Below are positions 1 to 7,070 of a stretch of 7,162 nucleotides of DNA, piece by piece. This DNA comes from Desulfobacterales bacterium S5133MH16 (GTDB taxonomy: Bacteria > Desulfobacterota > Desulfobacteria > Desulfobacterales > UBA11574), in NCBI GenBank assembly GCA_001751005.1, contig MAXL01000190.1, positions 1-7,162 on the forward strand. Reading direction: 5' to 3'. Within the stretch, counting starts at the first letter, position 1, and every line of letters begins with the position of its first letter. The translations under genes and the position numbers were made by a program. Under the pieces are notes generated by a model, which did no database searches, was not told the origin of the DNA, and saw only the letters and a program-made list of their open reading frames with translations.

Positions 1-1
1 A

Positions 2-103
2 CCTACGGGGCAGGCAGTAATACTGGTAGTATTTCGAGGATTAAAATTTGAGTCTGACGCAGATATTGGCGGAAAAGACAGTTTTCGTTCAGGCACTATT
101 TAG
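2..103 (+). CDS. Partial C-terminal reading frame, possibly the end of RimP
   Basis: The frame beginning at base 2 is open for 33 codons and ends in TAG at 101-103, 18 nt before the nusA start. Its codons look coding, and the peptide contains a short hydrophobic beta-like stretch (residues about 6-11, ILVVF) followed by GLKFESDADIGG. In many bacteria rimP, the 30S maturation factor gene, directly precedes nusA, and RimP proteins often end with a segment of the type xxARLKFE, so this could be the RimP tail. The match is weak: the tail is poorly conserved, and too little is present to show the SH3-like domain. A different short frame (1-51) is also open and ends at TGA, so the frame choice is not certain. 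Identity is inferred mainly from position. Confidence 0.4.
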   Translation, partial: PTGQAVILVVFRGLKFESDADIGGKDSFRSGTI

Positions 104-109
104 GATAAC

Positions 110-116
110 GGGGAAA
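110..116 (+). promoter_or_regulatory. Ribosome binding site of nusA
   Basis: A purine run GGGGAAA ends 5 nt before the ATG at 122. It is the only plausible Shine-Dalgarno sequence here and supports that start codon. Confidence 0.6.
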
Positions 117-121
117 AACGT

Positions 122-1630
122 ATGTTTATAGCAGATATAAAGCGTGTCATTGAACAGGTTAGTCGAGACAAAGGCATTGACCGTAAGGTGCTTATCAAAG
201 CACTTGAGGAGGCTCTAGAATCTGCCGCGAGAAAAAAGTTTGGGACCAAGGTAGATATTGAAGTTCAATACAATGACACAACCGGTGAAATTGAAGTGTT
301 CCAGTTTAAAGATGTGACTGAAGAGATTACAGAGCCTGACATCCAAATAAGCCTTGAAAAAGGGCGCAAGCTGGATTCGGAATGCGAAATCGGTGACAGC
401 TTGGGCACAAAAATGGATACGTCCACTTTTGGACGCATAGCCGCACAGTCGGCCAAACAGGTCATTATACAGAAAATGAAGGACGCGGAAAGAGATGCTG
501 TTTATTCGAGTTTTATTGGTCGGAAAGGTGAAATCATAAACGGAATTGTGCAGCGTTTTAACCGTAACGACATTATTGTTAATCTCGGACAGACTGAAGG
601 TATACTTCCCGCACGAGAGCAAATCCCTAAGGAATCGTATCGGCGGGGTGACCGTATCAGGGCATATATAATTGAAGTGCTTCATGAAACTCGCGGCCCG
701 CAAATCATTCTTTCAAGAACACATCCTGATTTTCTGACCTGTCTTTTCAGAACAGAAGTTCCGGAAATCAGCGAGGGCATCGTGACAATTATGGGTGGAG
801 TCCGTGAACCCGGAATCCGCGCAAAATTTGCGGTGACTTCAAACGATTCTGATATAGACCCGGTTGGCGCCTGTGTGGGAATGAAAGGGAGTCGTGTACA
901 GAACGTGGTTCAGGAACTTAGAGGTGAAAAAATAGATATTATATCCTGGCATATTGATCCTGCAAAATTTGTATGCAATGCACTTGCACCTGCTGAAATA
1001 TCCAGAGTTATTATTGATGAAGAAAATCTTTCCATGGAAGTCATTGTACCTGACGAATTTCTTTCAATCGCCATTGGAAAAAAAGGGCAAAATGTTCGTT
1101 TGGCTTCAAAACTTACAAAATGGCATCTTGATGTCATTAGTGAAACACGATACAGTAAAGCCATGCAAGACGGCTACAACTCTCTAGTTTCATTGCCGGG
1201 TGTTGGAATCAGCATGGCGGATGCCTTGTATGAAAAGGGATTTTTTTCTGCTGAGGAACTCAGCAATTCTTCCGTAAAAGATCTGATTCAGATCAGAGGC
1301 ATTGCCGAAGAAAAAGCCATGCAACTGATCGAAACTGCAAAGAAATATATGGCAAGCAGAGAACGTGTCGATGAAATATCGAATGAAGCTTTGCCGGATA
1401 ATCAGGCAAACGACCATGAAATTTCAGCGGGTTCGGATGTCCAGGAGGTCTTAAAGGAAGAGACAATCGACGAAACATCTAAAGAAGCTATACCGGATGA
1501 TGAGGCTGACGGCCATGAAATTTCAGAGGGTTCGGATGTTCAGGAGGTCTTAAAAGAAAATTTAGATAGTGATGAGCATACGTCCGGCCATTCGTCATCA
1601 ACTGATAATGCTGCGGAAGATGACAGATAA
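122..1630 (+). CDS. nusA: Transcription termination/antitermination factor NusA
   Basis: NusA binds RNA polymerase near the RNA exit channel and nascent RNA; it affects pausing, intrinsic and Rho-dependent termination, and rRNA antitermination. The 502-residue product shows the family's domain order: an N-terminal RNAP-binding domain (about 1-125, starting with the typical DIKRVIEQVSRDKGID segment), an S1 domain (about 136-200, with NLGQTEGILP), KH1 with the GMKG loop at 253-256, KH2 with GKKG at 319-322, and one helix-hairpin-helix module (about 353-411, LPGVG at 358-362). E. coli NusA, of similar length, instead has two C-terminal AR repeats. Here the remaining length (about 416-502) is an acidic, low-complexity tail containing a tandem 33-residue duplication, and it lacks a recognisable domain. 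The ATG is supported by GGGGAAA upstream and by the conserved N-terminus. It is probably cotranscribed with infB. The core family call is secure; the role of the tail is unknown. Confidence 0.97.
   Translation: MFIADIKRVIEQVSRDKGIDRKVLIKALEEALESAARKKFGTKVDIEVQYNDTTGEIEVFQFKDVTEEITEPDIQISLEKGRKLDSECEIGDSLGTKMDTSTFGRIAAQSAKQVIIQKMKDAERDAVYSSFIGRKGEIINGIVQRFNRNDIIVNLGQTEGILPAREQIPKESYRRGDRIRAYIIEVLHETRGPQIILSRTHPDFLTCLFRTEVPEISEGIVTIMGGVREPGIRAKFAVTSNDSDIDPVGACVGMKGSRVQNVVQELRGEKIDIISWHIDPAKFVCNALAPAEISRVIIDEENLSMEVIVPDEFLSIAIGKKGQNVRLASKLTKWHLDVISETRYSKAMQDGYNSLVSLPGVGISMADALYEKGFFSAEELSNSSVKDLIQIRGIAEEKAMQLIETAKKYMASRERVDEISNEALPDNQANDHEISAGSDVQEVLKEETIDETSKEAIPDDEADGHEISEGSDVQEVLKENLDSDEHTSGHSSSTDNAAEDDR
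1367..1564 (+). repeat. Tandem 99-bp in-frame duplication in the nusA tail
   Basis: Two adjacent 99-bp units, 1367-1465 and 1466-1564, encode residues 416-448 and 449-481 of NusA. By hand count, 22 of 33 residues and about 80 of 99 bases agree. Identity is uneven. The block 1415-1459 versus 1514-1558 matches at 42 of 45 bases, with a single amino-acid difference (Ala/Glu). The preceding 48 bases match at only 36, and the last 6 at only 2. The encoded units are acidic and share the core HEIS-x-GSDVQEVLKE. The unit length is a multiple of three, so the reading frame is kept. Confidence 0.9.
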
Positions 1631-1698
1631 CCCATATACCGGCTATGTTCGTTTTTGAAATCGGCCAACTTAGTACATTAAGAATAAACATAAACAAA

Positions 1699-1718
1699 AG
1701 TTCGGTAATAACCGAATT
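1699..1718 (+). promoter_or_regulatory. Hairpin directly upstream of the infB ribosome binding site
   Basis: TTCGGT (1701-1706) and ACCGAA (1711-1716) form a perfect 6-bp stem around an AATA loop. One G-U and one A-U pair extend it to 1699-1718. It ends two bases before the purine-rich binding site. No T-tract follows, so it is not an intrinsic terminator. In mRNA it could affect ribosome access or RNA processing; that role is inferred, only the symmetry is seen. The rest of the 1631-1730 spacer shows nothing recognisable. Confidence 0.5.
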
Positions 1719-1719
1719 C

Positions 1720-1726
1720 AGGGGGG
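1720..1726 (+). promoter_or_regulatory. Ribosome binding site of infB
   Basis: AGGGGGG lies 4 nt before the ATG at 1731. An out-of-frame ATG at 1727 sits closer to the G run but opens only 8 codons before TGA. The 1731 start is the one that gives the conserved IF2_N N-terminus (MAKIRIYELARDL). Confidence 0.6.
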
Positions 1727-1730
1727 ATGG

Positions 1731-4358
1731 ATGGCAAAGATCAGAATATATGAACTTGCCAGAGATCTTAACGTAACAAATAAGGAACTGCTTGAAAAGA
1801 TACGGAATATGGATATTGATGTAAAAAGCCATATGAGTTCTCTGGATGATGAAGCTGTGACCAGGATAAAAAAGAATTTGCTTGGCTCACCAAAAAAAGA
1901 GGTTGAGGAAACTCGCATAAAGCCGTCAATTATCCGAAGACGGAAAAGACGTGTGCCGAAAATGCCTGTTCAGGCAGAGACGGCTATTGAACCGGAGCAG
2001 CATCCGGAAAAAGAACCGGAAGAACCTCCCAAGAAAGAGGCTCCTGTGAGTGTTGCCAAAGAAAAAAAGGCTGTAGAGAAAGAGGCTCCGGGCAAGGCCG
2101 ACGCACCTGACGGTGCCGTTGCACAACCCATTCTTTCCAAAAAGAAACATAAAGTCGAGAAACCGGTTGATTTAAAGAAATTAAAAAAGAAAAAAGGCGC
2201 CAAAAAGGTTAAAAAAGATATTCCGGCAAAGATTATAAAACTGCCTGTCCCCCCCCTTCCTGAAAAAAAAGTTCCTGAGATCGAAAAAGACCGGGTTCAT
2301 ATACTCAAAACAAAAGTTGAAAAATTACCTGCACAGAAAAAAGAGGCGCCTGAAAGCAAACCACCCCTGCAAGAAGCGTCGGTAAAAGACAAAAAGAAAA
2401 AGAAAAAATGGACAAAAAACCTCGACGAAGCGGTAAGCGATAGAAAGTTTTTCAAAAAGAAAATTTCCTTCCGGAAAAAAGAGGTGGTTGAGGGGGCCGA
2501 CCTTTATATTAAGGGTCATCGGACTCGTAAGGGCCGCAAGTTTGCAAAGGCTAAAACCACCCTTGTAAAACAAAAGCCTCTGATAACTACTCCTAAAGCC
2601 ATAAAGCGTAGAATAAAAATTGATGAAGCCATTGCCCTGTCTGATCTGGCAAAACGAATGGGAATCAAAGCCGGAGAAATGATCAAAAAGCTGATGGCGT
2701 TAGGTGTTATGGCAACCGTTAACCAGGCCATAGACTTTGATACCGCCGTTCTTGTGGCCGCTGAATTCGATTACGAACTGGAAAAAGCCTCCTTTGAAGA
2801 AGAAGATGTTTTAAAGATAGAAAAGGATGCTCCGGATAAGCTCATCGCGAGACCGCCGGTGGTAACTATTATGGGACATGTGGATCATGGGAAAACATCT
2901 CTTCTTGATGTGATAAGAAAAACCAAAGTCACGGAAAACGAAGCCGGGGGAATCACGCAACACATCGGCGCTTATTATGTATCCACGGATAAAGGCCAGG
3001 TTGTATTTCTGGATACGCCGGGCCATGAGGCATTTACTAAAATGCGTGCCCGCGGCGCCAGGGTCACGGACTTGGTAATTCTGGTTGTTGCCGCTGATGA
3101 TGGCGTCATGCCGCAGACCATTGAAGCGATAAACCACTCCAAAGCCGCAAAAGTCCCGATCATCGTAGCAATTAATAAAATAGACAAAGACAATGCTGAT
3201 CCTGAACGTGTTCAGCGTGAACTTGCAGATGCAGGTCTTGTACCTGAGGATTGGGGGGGTGATACTATCTTCGTCCAGGTTTCTGCCAAGAAGGAGCAGG
3301 GGATTGATGATCTGCTTGAAATGGTTCTCCTTCAGGTAGAAATATTGGAGCTTAAAGCAAATCCGGATAGGCTTGCCATGGGTTACGTGGTTGAAGCAAA
3401 ACTGGATTCAGGCAGAGGCCCTGTTGCCACGGTTCTGGTTAAGCAGGGAACTCTGATGATTCATAATCCGGTTGTCTGTGGTGTACACTATGGCAAAATA
3501 CGAGCCTTGCTGAATGACAGGGGAGTGCAGGTAACGTCCGCCGGGCCTTCAATGCCGGTTGAGATAATCGGGCTTTCAGGGGTTCCTAATGCCGGAGATG
3601 AGTTGCTTGCGCTGGCAGACGAAAAAAATGCCAAGCAGGTCAGTTCGCATCGAATACAGAAACAACGGTCTAAAGAACTGGCAAAAACCAGCAAATTAAG
3701 TCTTGAAAAACTTTATGAGCAGATACAGACAAACCGGGTTAAAGATCTAAACCTCATAATAAAGGCCGATGTACATGGTTCTATCGAAGCCCTTGAAGAG
3801 GCTTTGACAAAACTTTCCAACCAAGAGGTCAGAATTAACGTGGTCCATTCGGCTACCGGCACATTGACCGAATCGGATATTTCCCTGGCCACTGTTTCTG
3901 ATGCCATCATTATAGGGTTTAACGTCCGTCCCACCTCTAAAATTCAGGCGCTTGCCCATGAAGAAAACGTGGACATACGGTTTTATAATGTCATTTATGA
4001 TATTATAAAAGACATCAAGGATGCCATACTCGGTATGATGTCGTCTACTTTTGAAGAACGGATCCTGGGAAAAGCCGAGGTCCGCGAAGTGTTCCACGTT
4101 CCAAAAGTCGGGGCTATCGCAGGTTGCTATGTCACCGAAGGAAAAATAGAGCGGGGTCAGCTTGCGCGCGTCCTCAGGGATTGGATTGTCTGTTATGAGG
4201 GTAAAATTTCTTCCCTCCGGCATTTCAAAGACGATATCAAAGAAGCCCAGAGCGGTTATGAATGTGGAATCGGTATTCAAAAATATAATGACATCAAGGT
4301 TGGTGATATCATAGAATGTTACTACCTTGAGGAGATTAAACCGGAGCTTGAAGAGTAG
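1731..4358 (+). CDS. infB: Translation initiation factor IF-2
   Basis: IF2 is the GTPase that places fMet-tRNA on the 30S subunit and promotes 50S joining. The 875-residue protein is complete. An N-terminal IF2_N domain (about 1-50) is followed by a long Lys/Glu/Pro-rich linker (about 52-290, with runs of six or more Lys) and a second IF2_N domain (about 297-352). The G domain has G1 GHVDHGKT (382-389), G2 Thr409, G3 DTPGH (428-432, His432 being the expected catalytic histidine), G4 NKID (482-485) and G5 SAK (518-520). Domain II spans about 548-640 and C1 begins near 674 (ADVHGS). The C2 initiator-tRNA-binding domain (about 775-870) includes ECGIGIQKYNDIKVGD. All nucleotide-binding motifs are intact. 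The linker coding sequence contains 8 C followed by 8 A (2249-2270), and the G domain a run of 7 G (3253-3259), yet the frame stays open throughout. The spacer to the next gene is filled by a large palindrome. Confidence 0.98.
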   Translation: MAKIRIYELARDLNVTNKELLEKIRNMDIDVKSHMSSLDDEAVTRIKKNLLGSPKKEVEETRIKPSIIRRRKRRVPKMPVQAETAIEPEQHPEKEPEEPPKKEAPVSVAKEKKAVEKEAPGKADAPDGAVAQPILSKKKHKVEKPVDLKKLKKKKGAKKVKKDIPAKIIKLPVPPLPEKKVPEIEKDRVHILKTKVEKLPAQKKEAPESKPPLQEASVKDKKKKKKWTKNLDEAVSDRKFFKKKISFRKKEVVEGADLYIKGHRTRKGRKFAKAKTTLVKQKPLITTPKAIKRRIKIDEAIALSDLAKRMGIKAGEMIKKLMALGVMATVNQAIDFDTAVLVAAEFDYELEKASFEEEDVLKIEKDAPDKLIARPPVVTIMGHVDHGKTSLLDVIRKTKVTENEAGGITQHIGAYYVSTDKGQVVFLDTPGHEAFTKMRARGARVTDLVILVVAADDGVMPQTIEAINHSKAAKVPIIVAINKIDKDNADPERVQRELADAGLVPEDWGGDTIFVQVSAKKEQGIDDLLEMVLLQVEILELKANPDRLAMGYVVEAKLDSGRGPVATVLVKQGTLMIHNPVVCGVHYGKIRALLNDRGVQVTSAGPSMPVEIIGLSGVPNAGDELLALADEKNAKQVSSHRIQKQRSKELAKTSKLSLEKLYEQIQTNRVKDLNLIIKADVHGSIEALEEALTKLSNQEVRINVVHSATGTLTESDISLATVSDAIIIGFNVRPTSKIQALAHEENVDIRFYNVIYDIIKDIKDAILGMMSSTFEERILGKAEVREVFHVPKVGAIAGCYVTEGKIERGQLARVLRDWIVCYEGKISSLRHFKDDIKEAQSGYECGIGIQKYNDIKVGDIIECYYLEEIKPELEE

Positions 4359-4365
4359 ATATATA

Positions 4366-4529
4366 CTTAGGGTTCGCGAAGAAATAACTTTACATTTTCA
4401 GGAGTCGAGGCGCCCGCATGGCAAGGCGCGAGAAGGACGAATAGCAAGCTATTTAACCGACGAGCAACACAGCCAGGCGGGATAGATCGGCGCATAAAAA
4501 TGTGAAGTTATTTTTGAGATAGCCCTTAG
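4366..4529. repeat. Nested imperfect palindrome filling the infB-ylxP spacer
   Basis: Four pairs of inverted arms share nearly one centre (about 4447). The outermost is CTTAGGG (4366-4372) against CCCTTAG (4523-4529), 6 of 7 pairing. Next come 16-bp arms 4383-4398 against 4497-4512, 15 of 16 pairing, then 10-bp arms 4413-4422 against 4472-4481, 9 of 10 pairing. Innermost is a perfect 6-bp hairpin, AATAGC (4440-4445) with GCTATT (4448-4453) and a 2-base loop. The gaps between arms are equal or nearly equal on both sides (10/10, 14/15, 17/18). An 8-base palindrome TTCGCGAA lies at 4373-4380. There is no coding potential. The organisation resembles a REP-like or MITE-like non-autonomous element; whether copies exist elsewhere cannot be seen from this window. 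Confidence 0.8.
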
Positions 4530-4551
4530 CACGGGTATAAATGAGAGTGAC

Positions 4552-4839
4552 ATGGTTGCGGGTTTAGGGATTATCACATTCAGGCTGCATGATTGCCGTT
4601 CTTTAAAAGGCAAAAGAAAAATTGTAAAATCGATCATTACCCGGCTGCGCAACAATTTTAATGTTTCGGTTGCAGAGGTCGGATCAAATGACATTTATCA
4701 AAAAGCAGTAATAGGGTTTGCCCTGGTTGGTAACAATCGAAAGGTGATAAACTCTAAGATAGACAAGATTTTTAATTTTGCAGACGAGTTGAATCTGGCC
4801 GAGATCATCGACAGTGAAATGGAGATCATCAATTTATGA
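4552..4839 (+). CDS. ylxP: DUF503 family protein YlxP
   Basis: This 95-residue protein matches the DUF503/YlxP family, which is commonly encoded between infB and rbfA. Family-typical segments are the N-terminal beta strand (VAGLGIITFRL), then RSLKGKRKIVKSIITRLRNNFNVSVAEVG (about 20-48, broken here by nothing unusual), and a C-terminal acidic end SEMEII. The family is small, cytosolic and ferredoxin-like in predicted fold; its biochemical role is not settled, though its location suggests a link to ribosome assembly or translation. The ATG at 4552 has only a weak GAG-type binding site (4545-4547), and the nearby ATG at 4541 is out of frame. The TGA stop (4837-4839) overlaps the rbfA start as ATGA, indicating translational coupling. 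The palindrome upstream ends 22 nt before the start codon. Confidence 0.88.
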   Translation: MVAGLGIITFRLHDCRSLKGKRKIVKSIITRLRNNFNVSVAEVGSNDIYQKAVIGFALVGNNRKVINSKIDKIFNFADELNLAEIIDSEMEIINL

Positions 4840-5213
4840 AACCGTTTGCAAGATCTGACAGAGTTAGTGGCCAGATACAAAAAGTATTGTCGGAAATATT
4901 GCTGAAAAAAGTTAAAGATCCTCGTCTTGAAAATGCGAGCATTACAGATGTAAAGATGTCACGAGATTTAAGAATTGCACGCATATACTTCGTTACATCC
5001 GGCAACAAAAAAAACATTGAAGAGGCGTTAGAAGGATTTAAAAGTGCTATAGGATATGTAAAACGCACACTTGCCCGGCAGTTGGGTTTGCGTTATATGC
5101 CGGATCTCAAATTTTTTTACGATGAATCTTTTGACTACGGATCACACATAGATAAAGTTTTGAAGGCTGTAAAAGCGGATAATGGACCAAATAATACGTT
5201 ATTTGAAAAATAG
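4836..5213 (+). CDS. rbfA: Ribosome-binding factor A
   Basis: RbfA is a small KH-fold protein that binds the immature 30S subunit and helps 16S rRNA 5'-end maturation, including under cold stress in E. coli. The 125-residue product has the usual length. It has the N-terminal helix (RSDRVSGQIQKVLSEIL), the KVKDPRL turn (about 26-32), the strand and helix ARIYFVTSG...EEALEGFKSA, and the characteristic late segment ARQLGLRYMPDLKFFYDES. GGAG at 4821-4824 lies 11 nt before the ATG, inside the end of ylxP. The start overlaps the ylxP stop by ATGA, and the 3' end overlaps nrnA by 32 nt. Both junctions fit a tightly coupled operon. Confidence 0.95.
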   Translation: MKPFARSDRVSGQIQKVLSEILLKKVKDPRLENASITDVKMSRDLRIARIYFVTSGNKKNIEEALEGFKSAIGYVKRTLARQLGLRYMPDLKFFYDESFDYGSHIDKVLKAVKADNGPNNTLFEK

Positions 5214-6150
5214 CGACCATATTTTAGTTGCGACTCACACCAACCCGGACGGCGATGCAATCGGCTCTCTGATCGCCATGGGACTTTGCCTTGATGTATT
5301 GAATAAAAAAACAACCTTATACAATGAAAGTCCCATTCCTGCTGTATACCGTTTTCTCCCTGCTACAAACCGTGTTGTGAGGAACATAAAAAACCAAAAT
5401 TACGATCTTGCCGTTATTCTTGATTGCGGAGATTTACAACGGATCGGTAAGGCTGTTTCAGTGGTTAGACAGGTTCCGGTCATTGTCAACATTGATCATC
5501 ATGTTACCAATACCCGCTTTGGTCATTTTCAACTCATAGATACTTCAGCATGTGCCACCGCGGAAATCGTATACCGTCTGATAAAACAGATGGATGTCCC
5601 CTTTGACAAAGCCATTGCCACTTCAATATACACGGGAATCTTGACCGATACCGGTTCATTTCGCTTTTCAAATACAAACAGGGCTGCTTTTTCAATCTGT
5701 CAAGAAATGGTAGGATTGGGCGTGGATCCTTATATTATTGCTCAACATGTATATGGAACATATTCTCTGGGCCGCATAAAGCTTCTTAATCTGGCCCTTG
5801 ACTCTATTGAAATCTCAGATAACGGCAAACTGTCAATTATGACGCTGACACAAGACATGTTTAATGAAACACATACCCAGGCCGAAGATGTAGACGGTCT
5901 TATCAATTACGCAAAACGTATTGAAGATATCAAAGTGGCTGCACTGATACAGGAACGCCGGAACAGCAAAAAAAAATTAAACGCTTTTAACAGGTTTCAC
6001 ATCAGCCTCCGTTCAAATGGATCGGTTGATGTGGCTGCAATTGCAGCTTCGTTTGGCGGAGGCGGTCACTCCAGTGCTGCCGGATTCAGTATTGAATCGA
6101 CACTTTCTGATATAAAATTACAACTTTTTAGCATGGCTGATAACATATGA
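5182..6150 (+). CDS. nrnA: Bifunctional oligoribonuclease/pAp phosphatase, DHH family
   Basis: NrnA-type enzymes degrade 2-5-nt RNAs to mononucleotides and dephosphorylate 3'-phosphoadenosine 5'-phosphate (pAp) to AMP, often in bacteria lacking Orn. The 322 residues show the metal-binding DHH-phosphatase motifs in order: THTNPDGDAIGS (18-29), the DCGD motif (81-84), the DHH signature in NIDHHVTN (103-110) and the TGILTDTGSFRF motif (151-162). The C-terminal DHHA1 domain has the substrate-binding GGGGHSSAAG near 292-301. All expected metal ligands appear present. The ATG lies 32 nt inside rbfA with no well-spaced binding site, so translation probably depends on ribosomes finishing rbfA. Whether this protein favours nanoRNA or pAp cannot be told from sequence. 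Confidence 0.93.
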   Translation: MDQIIRYLKNSDHILVATHTNPDGDAIGSLIAMGLCLDVLNKKTTLYNESPIPAVYRFLPATNRVVRNIKNQNYDLAVILDCGDLQRIGKAVSVVRQVPVIVNIDHHVTNTRFGHFQLIDTSACATAEIVYRLIKQMDVPFDKAIATSIYTGILTDTGSFRFSNTNRAAFSICQEMVGLGVDPYIIAQHVYGTYSLGRIKLLNLALDSIEISDNGKLSIMTLTQDMFNETHTQAEDVDGLINYAKRIEDIKVAALIQERRNSKKKLNAFNRFHISLRSNGSVDVAAIAASFGGGGHSSAAGFSIESTLSDIKLQLFSMADNI

Positions 6151-6158
6151 CTTAACTT

Positions 6159-7070
6159 ATGCAGTTTGAACAAAGCGGAATCTTAGTTATTGATAAGCCC
6201 GCAGGCATAACCTCAGCCAACGTAGTGGCCCGTGTAAAAAAATTGCTTGAAGCAAAAAAACTAGGACATACCGGCACGCTTGACCCCTTTGCAACGGGTA
6301 TCCTGGTATGTTGTATCAACCGAGCAACAAAGCTCGCCAGGTTTTTCCTTCACGGCAATAAAAAATACGAGGCCGTTCTTTGCCTGGGCGTTGAAACAAA
6401 CACACAGGATTCAACCGGCACGGTTACGTCCACATGTGATAACGTATTATTTTCTGAAATAAAAATACGGTCCGTATTTAAGGAGTTTGAGGGAACGATT
6501 GAGCAAGTTCCGCCGGTTTATTCGGCATTGAAATGGAAGGGAACCCCCCTTTACAAGCTGGCTCGCAGCGGCAAACCGGTTCAGAAACCGGCGAGACGCA
6601 TCACTATTTTTAACATTGAAATACTTGGAATCAATCTGCCGTTGATACATTTTACCGTTTCCTGCTCAGCAGGGACATATATCAGAACACTTTGTGCGGA
6701 TATAGGAAAATCTCTGGGATGCGGCGGCCACCTTAAAGAATTAAGGCGAATCCAAAGCGGCGGGTTTTCAATTACCGAGGCTTTAAAATTATCAGAACTA
6801 GAAAATTTAGTTTTATCTGAAAAAATATCTGATCGGATAATAAGCATGTCAAACGCCTTGCAGGATATGCCCGAACATCGTGTTGATAAAGCTTTGGAAG
6901 AAAAAATAATACACGGTAATATCATAACAAAAAAGGATTTAATACCGGTACATGCAGAAATCCCGGAAGGCTTTATCAAGATTGTTAATATAAACAACGA
7001 TCTTATAGCCGTATTAAGGCATACAAAAAAGAGTGACAGGTATGGCTATTGTTGTGTATTCAACAATTGA
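6159..7070 (+). CDS. truB: tRNA pseudouridine(55) synthase TruB
   Basis: TruB isomerises uridine 55 of tRNA to pseudouridine in the T loop and also helps tRNA folding. The 303-residue protein begins with GILVIDKPAGITSA (7-20) and has the catalytic-loop motif GHTGTLDP (36-43) with the nucleophile Asp42. The conserved KKYEA follows (about 68-72, Tyr70), then VPPVYSALKWKGTPLY and RTLCADIGKSLGCGGHL in the catalytic core. The last 60 or so residues look like a divergent PUA-type C-terminal domain. The start is 8 nt after the nrnA stop and lacks any clear Shine-Dalgarno sequence, so reinitiation after nrnA is likely. An in-frame ATG at 6147 is useless, because TAA follows one codon later. The TGA stop (7068-7070) coincides with the first bases of the following palindromic element. 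In many related operons rpsO and pnp follow; they are not in this window. Confidence 0.95.
   Translation: MQFEQSGILVIDKPAGITSANVVARVKKLLEAKKLGHTGTLDPFATGILVCCINRATKLARFFLHGNKKYEAVLCLGVETNTQDSTGTVTSTCDNVLFSEIKIRSVFKEFEGTIEQVPPVYSALKWKGTPLYKLARSGKPVQKPARRITIFNIEILGINLPLIHFTVSCSAGTYIRTLCADIGKSLGCGGHLKELRRIQSGGFSITEALKLSELENLVLSEKISDRIISMSNALQDMPEHRVDKALEEKIIHGNIITKKDLIPVHAEIPEGFIKIVNINNDLIAVLRHTKKSDRYGYCCVFNN

Noticed and set aside
215..703. 162-codon open frame on the minus strand inside nusA
   Set aside because: It lies wholly antisense to the conserved S1 and N-terminal coding region of nusA, and its peptide resembles no family I know.
1367..1564. CRISPR-like repeat pair
   Set aside because: The two units are directly adjacent, in frame and coding, with no spacer between repeats.
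1727..1753. Out-of-frame ATG with 8 codons overlapping the infB start
   Set aside because: Too short and without features; the true start four bases later gives the conserved N-terminus. A regulatory leader role cannot be supported.
3747..4280. 177-codon open frame on the minus strand inside infB
   Set aside because: It is antisense to the conserved C1 and C2 domains of IF2; the open length is explained by the codon pattern of the sense gene.
4440..4453. Central hairpin of the infB-ylxP spacer as a terminator
   Set aside because: A 6-bp AT-rich stem with a 2-base loop and only three T bases after it; the following genes are also expected to be in the same operon.
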